A DNA stretch of 64,000 bases from Lacinutrix himadriensis. GTDB taxonomy: Bacteria > Bacteroidota > Bacteroidia > Flavobacteriales > Flavobacteriaceae. Below the pieces are notes generated by a model. That model saw only the letters and a program-made list of their open reading frames with translations. It did no database searches and had not been told where the DNA came from. The position numbers and the translations under genes are program-made. The stretch is from contig NZ_LIQI01000006.1 of the NCBI RefSeq assembly GCF_001418105.1, positions 248,001 to 312,000 on the forward strand, in the 5' to 3' direction. Of the stretch, positions 64,000-64,000 are shown piece by piece (position 1 is the first letter of the stretch; each line of letters opens with the position of its first letter).

Positions 64000-64000
64000 A

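Noticed and set aside
1-64000. tRNA or rRNA genes
   Set aside because: No cloverleaf or rRNA-like segment was recognised by eye; a tRNA could still be missed, and tRNAscan-SE or Infernal would settle it.

Overview
The window reads as the chromosome of a member of the Flavobacteriaceae (Bacteroidota). The DNA is AT-rich, promoters carry the Bacteroidota -7 element TAnnTTTG (seen before guaB, the nos operon, hemN, ahpD and tetR), many exported proteins are lipoproteins or SusC-like/TonB-linked, and one protein has a type IX secretion C-terminal domain. The genus cannot be read from the sequence. No rRNA, tRNA, CRISPR array, integrase or transposase was recognised.

Layout. 1-9.4 kb is an anaerobic respiration block: a clade II (Sec/lipoprotein type) nitrous oxide reductase cluster on the minus strand (cytochrome c, fasciclin lipoprotein, nosZ, membrane protein, nosL, nosD running off the left end), then hemN-usp, and plus-strand yceI-like and sodC genes. 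The cytochrome/nosZ and hemN promoters share a 20-bp FNR-like palindrome at the same distance from the same -7 box. 10.2-14.0 kb is a four-gene operon of uncharacterised exported proteins (one DUF6175-like), followed by a DUF4331 pseudogene. 14.7-24.4 kb holds a LETM1-like protein, a Fic AMPylase, a LytS/LytTR-type system with three copies of a 2TM domain, a TonB-dependent receptor and a TonB-family protein. 24.6-31 kb is accessory: a flavin monooxygenase, a TetR-PatB-RidA-AhpD module between two diverged direct repeats, and a pentapeptide-TIR protein with inverted end sequences. 31-43 kb is mostly housekeeping or common genes (guaB, FMN-binding/porin genes, ferritin, HMG-CoA lyase, lysE, pyrD, parDE, pepT).

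43.18-46.47 kb is the most unusual part. Four consecutive units, each with one short gene, are bounded by short sequences in which the start of each unit (GTTR...) is complementary to its own end (...YAAC), and they are separated by long imperfect hairpins. This is the logic of integron gene cassettes and attC sites, but no integrase is present here.

46.6-56.7 kb returns to core genes (yajC, DUF1573, nusB, leucine dehydrogenase-like, an ABC exporter, a PUR-alpha-like protein, acyltransferase, BASS transporter, csaA, thioredoxin-fold protein) with four copies of a dispersed 100-190-bp intergenic repeat. 56.8-64 kb holds a multi-PAS histidine kinase with an internal 744-bp tandem duplication and its response regulator, a LipL32-like exported protein, a SIMPL protein, and a NarL-type response regulator with a histidine kinase that runs off the right end.
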